From Burkholderia stagnalis (lineage in GTDB: Bacteria; Pseudomonadota; Gammaproteobacteria; Burkholderiales; Burkholderiaceae): a DNA stretch of 64,000 bases. Below, piece by piece: positions 61,804 to 64,000 of the stretch (positions within the stretch are counted from its first letter, which is position 1; every line of letters begins with the position of its first letter). The translations under genes were made by a program, and so were the position numbers. Location of the stretch: NCBI RefSeq assembly GCF_902830275.1, contig NZ_CADESW010000001.1:186001-250000 (forward strand), written 5' to 3'. The notes beneath the pieces are model-generated. The model did not search any database and was not told the DNA's origin. It saw only the letters and a program-made list of their open reading frames with translations.

Positions 61804-63729
61804 CTACGCCGTCATACCGAGCCAGTCGCTATCTGGGCGCAAGAGGTGTAAATCGCGGTGGAAGCGAGTATACCCAACCCGATCGAAGAATTCGAGGATC
61901 TGGATCGCGCGCTTGCGGCCAAGCCCCGTCGCGTCGCGAAACGTCGCGGCGTCGAGCCCGCCCTCGCGCGCGCGCACGAGCTGCGCGACGAGCATCGCGA
62001 GATCCCGCACCACGTCCGCGTGATAGAACAGGTCGCGCACGACCTGATGCACATCGCCGCGCCGCGCGAGCTTGCGCAGCAGCGCACGCACCGCCTCCTC
62101 GGCCGCCCCCGTTTCGCGCGCGAGATCGCGCACCCACGGCGGATCGAAACGCCCCGCGCGAATCAGCGGCAGCAGCGTCTGCGCGAGCGCCTCCTCGCGC
62201 GCGTCGAGATTCACCGTATGCGACGGCAGATGCAGCCACGGGCCGCTTCTCGCAGCATCGCCGCCCTCCACCAGCGCATCGACCAGCGCGCGCCACAGCG
62301 CATCGCCGGCGAGCGGCGCCGCCATCCGGCGCAGGCGCGCCGCATCGATCCCCTGCTCGTCCGGCATGCGCTCGTGATACGCGCGCAGCGTATCGACCGT
62401 CTTCGCCTGCAGCGCGCGCCAATGCGCGCGGGCAATCACCCAGCCGTCGTTCGCCGCGCTGCCGTGCTGGCCGATCGCCAGCGCGTCGTCGGGCAACGTC
62501 AGCGCGCCCGGCGCGAAGCCGGTCAGGTGCGTGAGCGTCGCGCGCGGAATGCCGAGCGGCGCCTCGCCGAGCAGCGCATCGAGCCGCCCTTCGTCGAGCC
62601 ATATCGCCAGCGCGTCGAGCCATGCGCGGCGCGCCGGCGTCCGGCGCTTGCGCACGGGCCCGAACGGATCGAGCACGCGCCCGCCGCCGACGGTGCGCGT
62701 CGCCTGCGGATTGCGCACGATGAAGCGGTCGCCCGGCAGCGCGAACACGGGCTCGTCGAACACCAGTTGCACGCGCATCCGTTGGCCGGCCGCGAGCGAT
62801 TCGCCATCGAGCAGCGCGACGTGCGCAACGCGGTGCAGCGTGCCGAGATGCACATGCAGCGGCGCCCAGTGCGTAAGCGTCAGCCCCGCATCGGCGAGCA
62901 GCGTCAGCTCGACGTCGATGCGCGGCGACGTCGCGACGAGCCGCGCATCCGCGACCGTATCGCCGCGTTCCACGTCGGCCTTGTCGACCCCGGCCAGATT
63001 CAGCGCGCATCGCTCGCCCGCATGCCCGACGTCGACCGGCCGGTTCTGCGCATGGATGCTGCGCACGCGCGCCGCGCCGCCCGTGCGCACGATCGCGAGC
63101 GTGTCGCCGGCCTTCGCCTGGCCGGCGAACGCAGTGCCGGTCACGACCGTGCCCTGCCCCGCCAGCGTGAATACGCGGTCGACCGCGAGCCGGAACAGCC
63201 CGTCGTCGCGGCGCGCGCGCCACGCGATCGCCGCGTCGCCGAGATGACGCTTGAGCGCCGCGACGCCCGCATCGTCCGCGTCGGTCGCGCGCGTCTCGAA
63301 CACCGGCGCATCGGCGAGCGTCGAATCGTGCAGCCAGGCGGCGATCTCGTCGCGCACCTGCGCGCGGCGCGCGCTGTCGACGCGGTCGCATTTCGTCAGC
63401 GCGATCGCGCCGTGCGTGACGCCGAGCAGTTGCAGGATCGCCAGATGCTCGCGGGTCTGCGGCATCACGCCGTCGTCGGCGGCGATCACGAGCAGCGCGA
63501 AGTCGATGCCGCATGCGCCGGCCGCCATCGTATGGATCAGCTTCTCGTGGCCCGGCACGTCGATCAGGCCGAGCACGTCGCCGTTGTCGAGCGGCGTGTA
63601 TGCATACCCGAGCTCGATCGAGATGCCGCGCGCCTTCTCTTCCTTCAGGCGATCGGTGTCGACGCCCGTCAGCGCGCGCACGAGCGTCGTCTTGCCGTGA
63701 TCGATGTGTCCCGCGGTACCGACGATCAT
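61804..63729 (-). CDS. selB: Selenocysteine-specific elongation factor SelB
   Basis: 641 residues from ATG 63729, which overlaps the selA stop (ATGA). The G-domain has GTAGHIDHGKTTLVRALTG (G1), RGISIELGYAY (G2), IDVPGHEKLIHTMAAG (G3) and ALTKCDRVD (G4). Domains II and III follow (GQGTVVTGTAFAGQAKAGDT, then ALPGDRFIVRNPQATRTVGG). The C-terminal winged helices that read the SECIS hairpin occupy the last 250 residues, ending GLGRKRAIQILEFFDRVGYT. SelB carries Sec-tRNA to the ribosome at UGA. The selC gene lies 19 bp after its stop. Confidence 0.95.
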   Translation of the reverse strand: MIVGTAGHIDHGKTTLVRALTGVDTDRLKEEKARGISIELGYAYTPLDNGDVLGLIDVPGHEKLIHTMAAGACGIDFALLVIAADDGVMPQTREHLAILQLLGVTHGAIALTKCDRVDSARRAQVRDEIAAWLHDSTLADAPVFETRATDADDAGVAALKRHLGDAAIAWRARRDDGLFRLAVDRVFTLAGQGTVVTGTAFAGQAKAGDTLAIVRTGGAARVRSIHAQNRPVDVGHAGERCALNLAGVDKADVERGDTVADARLVATSPRIDVELTLLADAGLTLTHWAPLHVHLGTLHRVAHVALLDGESLAAGQRMRVQLVFDEPVFALPGDRFIVRNPQATRTVGGGRVLDPFGPVRKRRTPARRAWLDALAIWLDEGRLDALLGEAPLGIPRATLTHLTGFAPGALTLPDDALAIGQHGSAANDGWVIARAHWRALQAKTVDTLRAYHERMPDEQGIDAARLRRMAAPLAGDALWRALVDALVEGGDAARSGPWLHLPSHTVNLDAREEALAQTLLPLIRAGRFDPPWVRDLARETGAAEEAVRALLRKLARRGDVHQVVRDLFYHADVVRDLAMLVAQLVRAREGGLDAATFRDATGLGRKRAIQILEFFDRVGYTRFHRDLHLLRPDSDWLGMTA

Positions 63730-64000
63730 GCAGCCGGCTCCGCGAATCGCGCGCACTGCGCGACGAGGGCCGCCTCGTCGTCGGCTTCGAGGCAGCGCAG
63801 GTCGAGCCGCAGCGCGCCGTCGGCGATGCGCCCGATCACCGGGCGCGGCCAGCCGCGCAGCTGCTTCTCGAGCTGCGCGAGCGCGCGGCCGCCGCGCTTG
63901 CCGTCCGGCGTGCGCACGACGAGCCCGACGCTCGGCAACTGGTCGACCGGCAGCGCGCCGCTGCCGATCTGGCTGAACATCGGCTCGACGCTCACCGTGT
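63726..64000 (-). CDS. selA: Selenocysteine synthase SelA, C-terminal part
   Basis: The last 91 residues or so of SelA, cut by the window edge. It reads TVSVEPMFSQIGSGALPVDQ, then LPSVGLVVRT, then QLEKQLRGWPRPVIGRIADG, ALRLDLRCLEADDEAALVAQ. The IGSGALPVDQLPS element is typical of the SelA C-terminal domain. SelA is a PLP enzyme that converts Ser-tRNA(Sec) to Sec-tRNA(Sec) with selenophosphate. Its stop overlaps the selB start, so the two are translationally coupled. Confidence 0.93.
   Translation of the reverse strand, partial: TVSVEPMFSQIGSGALPVDQLPSVGLVVRTPDGKRGGRALAQLEKQLRGWPRPVIGRIADGALRLDLRCLEADDEAALVAQCARFAEPAA

Overview
This is a very GC-rich chromosomal window. Its gene content points to a Burkholderia, most likely of the Burkholderia cepacia complex: a complete Tad/Flp pilus locus, a CzcCBA efflux system with an IrlR/IrlS-type two-component pair, DUF4148 and DUF2591 small proteins, a VgrG/Tle/Tli/PAAR cassette and a selABC cluster. 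The species call is inference from content; there is no rRNA or typing gene here. No insertion sequence, integrase, CRISPR array or replication origin was found.

Layout. 1-0.7 kb: the end of a truncated gene, then about 49 copies of an 8-bp repeat filling a convergent intergenic gap. 0.7-2.3 kb: three small exported proteins (DUF4142, BON, lipoprotein). 2.5-7.3 kb: a small membrane protein, a LysR regulator with an 18-unit AAGSP tail, an MFS drug exporter divergent from its LysR, and a frameshifted DUF2591 gene. 7.5-9.9 kb: a GT2 glycosyltransferase and a GT87-type membrane glycosyltransferase. 9.9-20.6 kb (minus strand): a 12-gene tad operon, flp-tadV-rcpC-rcpA-cpaD-tadZ-tadABCDE-tadG, with ATGA/GTGA stop-start overlaps through its second half and a recognisable promoter ahead of flp.

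21.2-30.6 kb: an organosulfur module with one SsuA-like binding protein, two permeases, one ATPase, two Fe(II)/2-oxoglutarate dioxygenases (one AtsK-like), an orphan peptide-type binding protein, a DUF427 protein and a second, Tat-exported SsuA-like protein. 30.7-32.4 kb: an exported hypothetical protein and an iron-type alcohol dehydrogenase. 32.8-39 kb: an orphan type VI secretion cassette (VgrG, LCAT-like lipase effector, Tli4-like immunity protein, PAAR) with visibly lower GC.

39.0-47.6 kb: czcCBA-irlRS. Boxes of the form TGACRA-N2-YYGTCA lie ahead of czcC and as an inverted pair behind irlS, between a DUF4148 gene and a hairpin-rich stretch ending in a strong intrinsic terminator; this looks like one metal-responsive regulon. 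48-50 kb: cupin and xanthine/uracil permease. 50.2-61.4 kb: two large GH92 alpha-mannosidase-family lipoproteins, a catalase-like peroxidase, an aldehyde dehydrogenase, a GMC oxidoreductase and a LysR regulator. The last four suggest periplasmic alcohol/aldehyde oxidation with peroxide removal. 61.7-64 kb: tRNA-Sec, SelB and the end of SelA, all on the minus strand.
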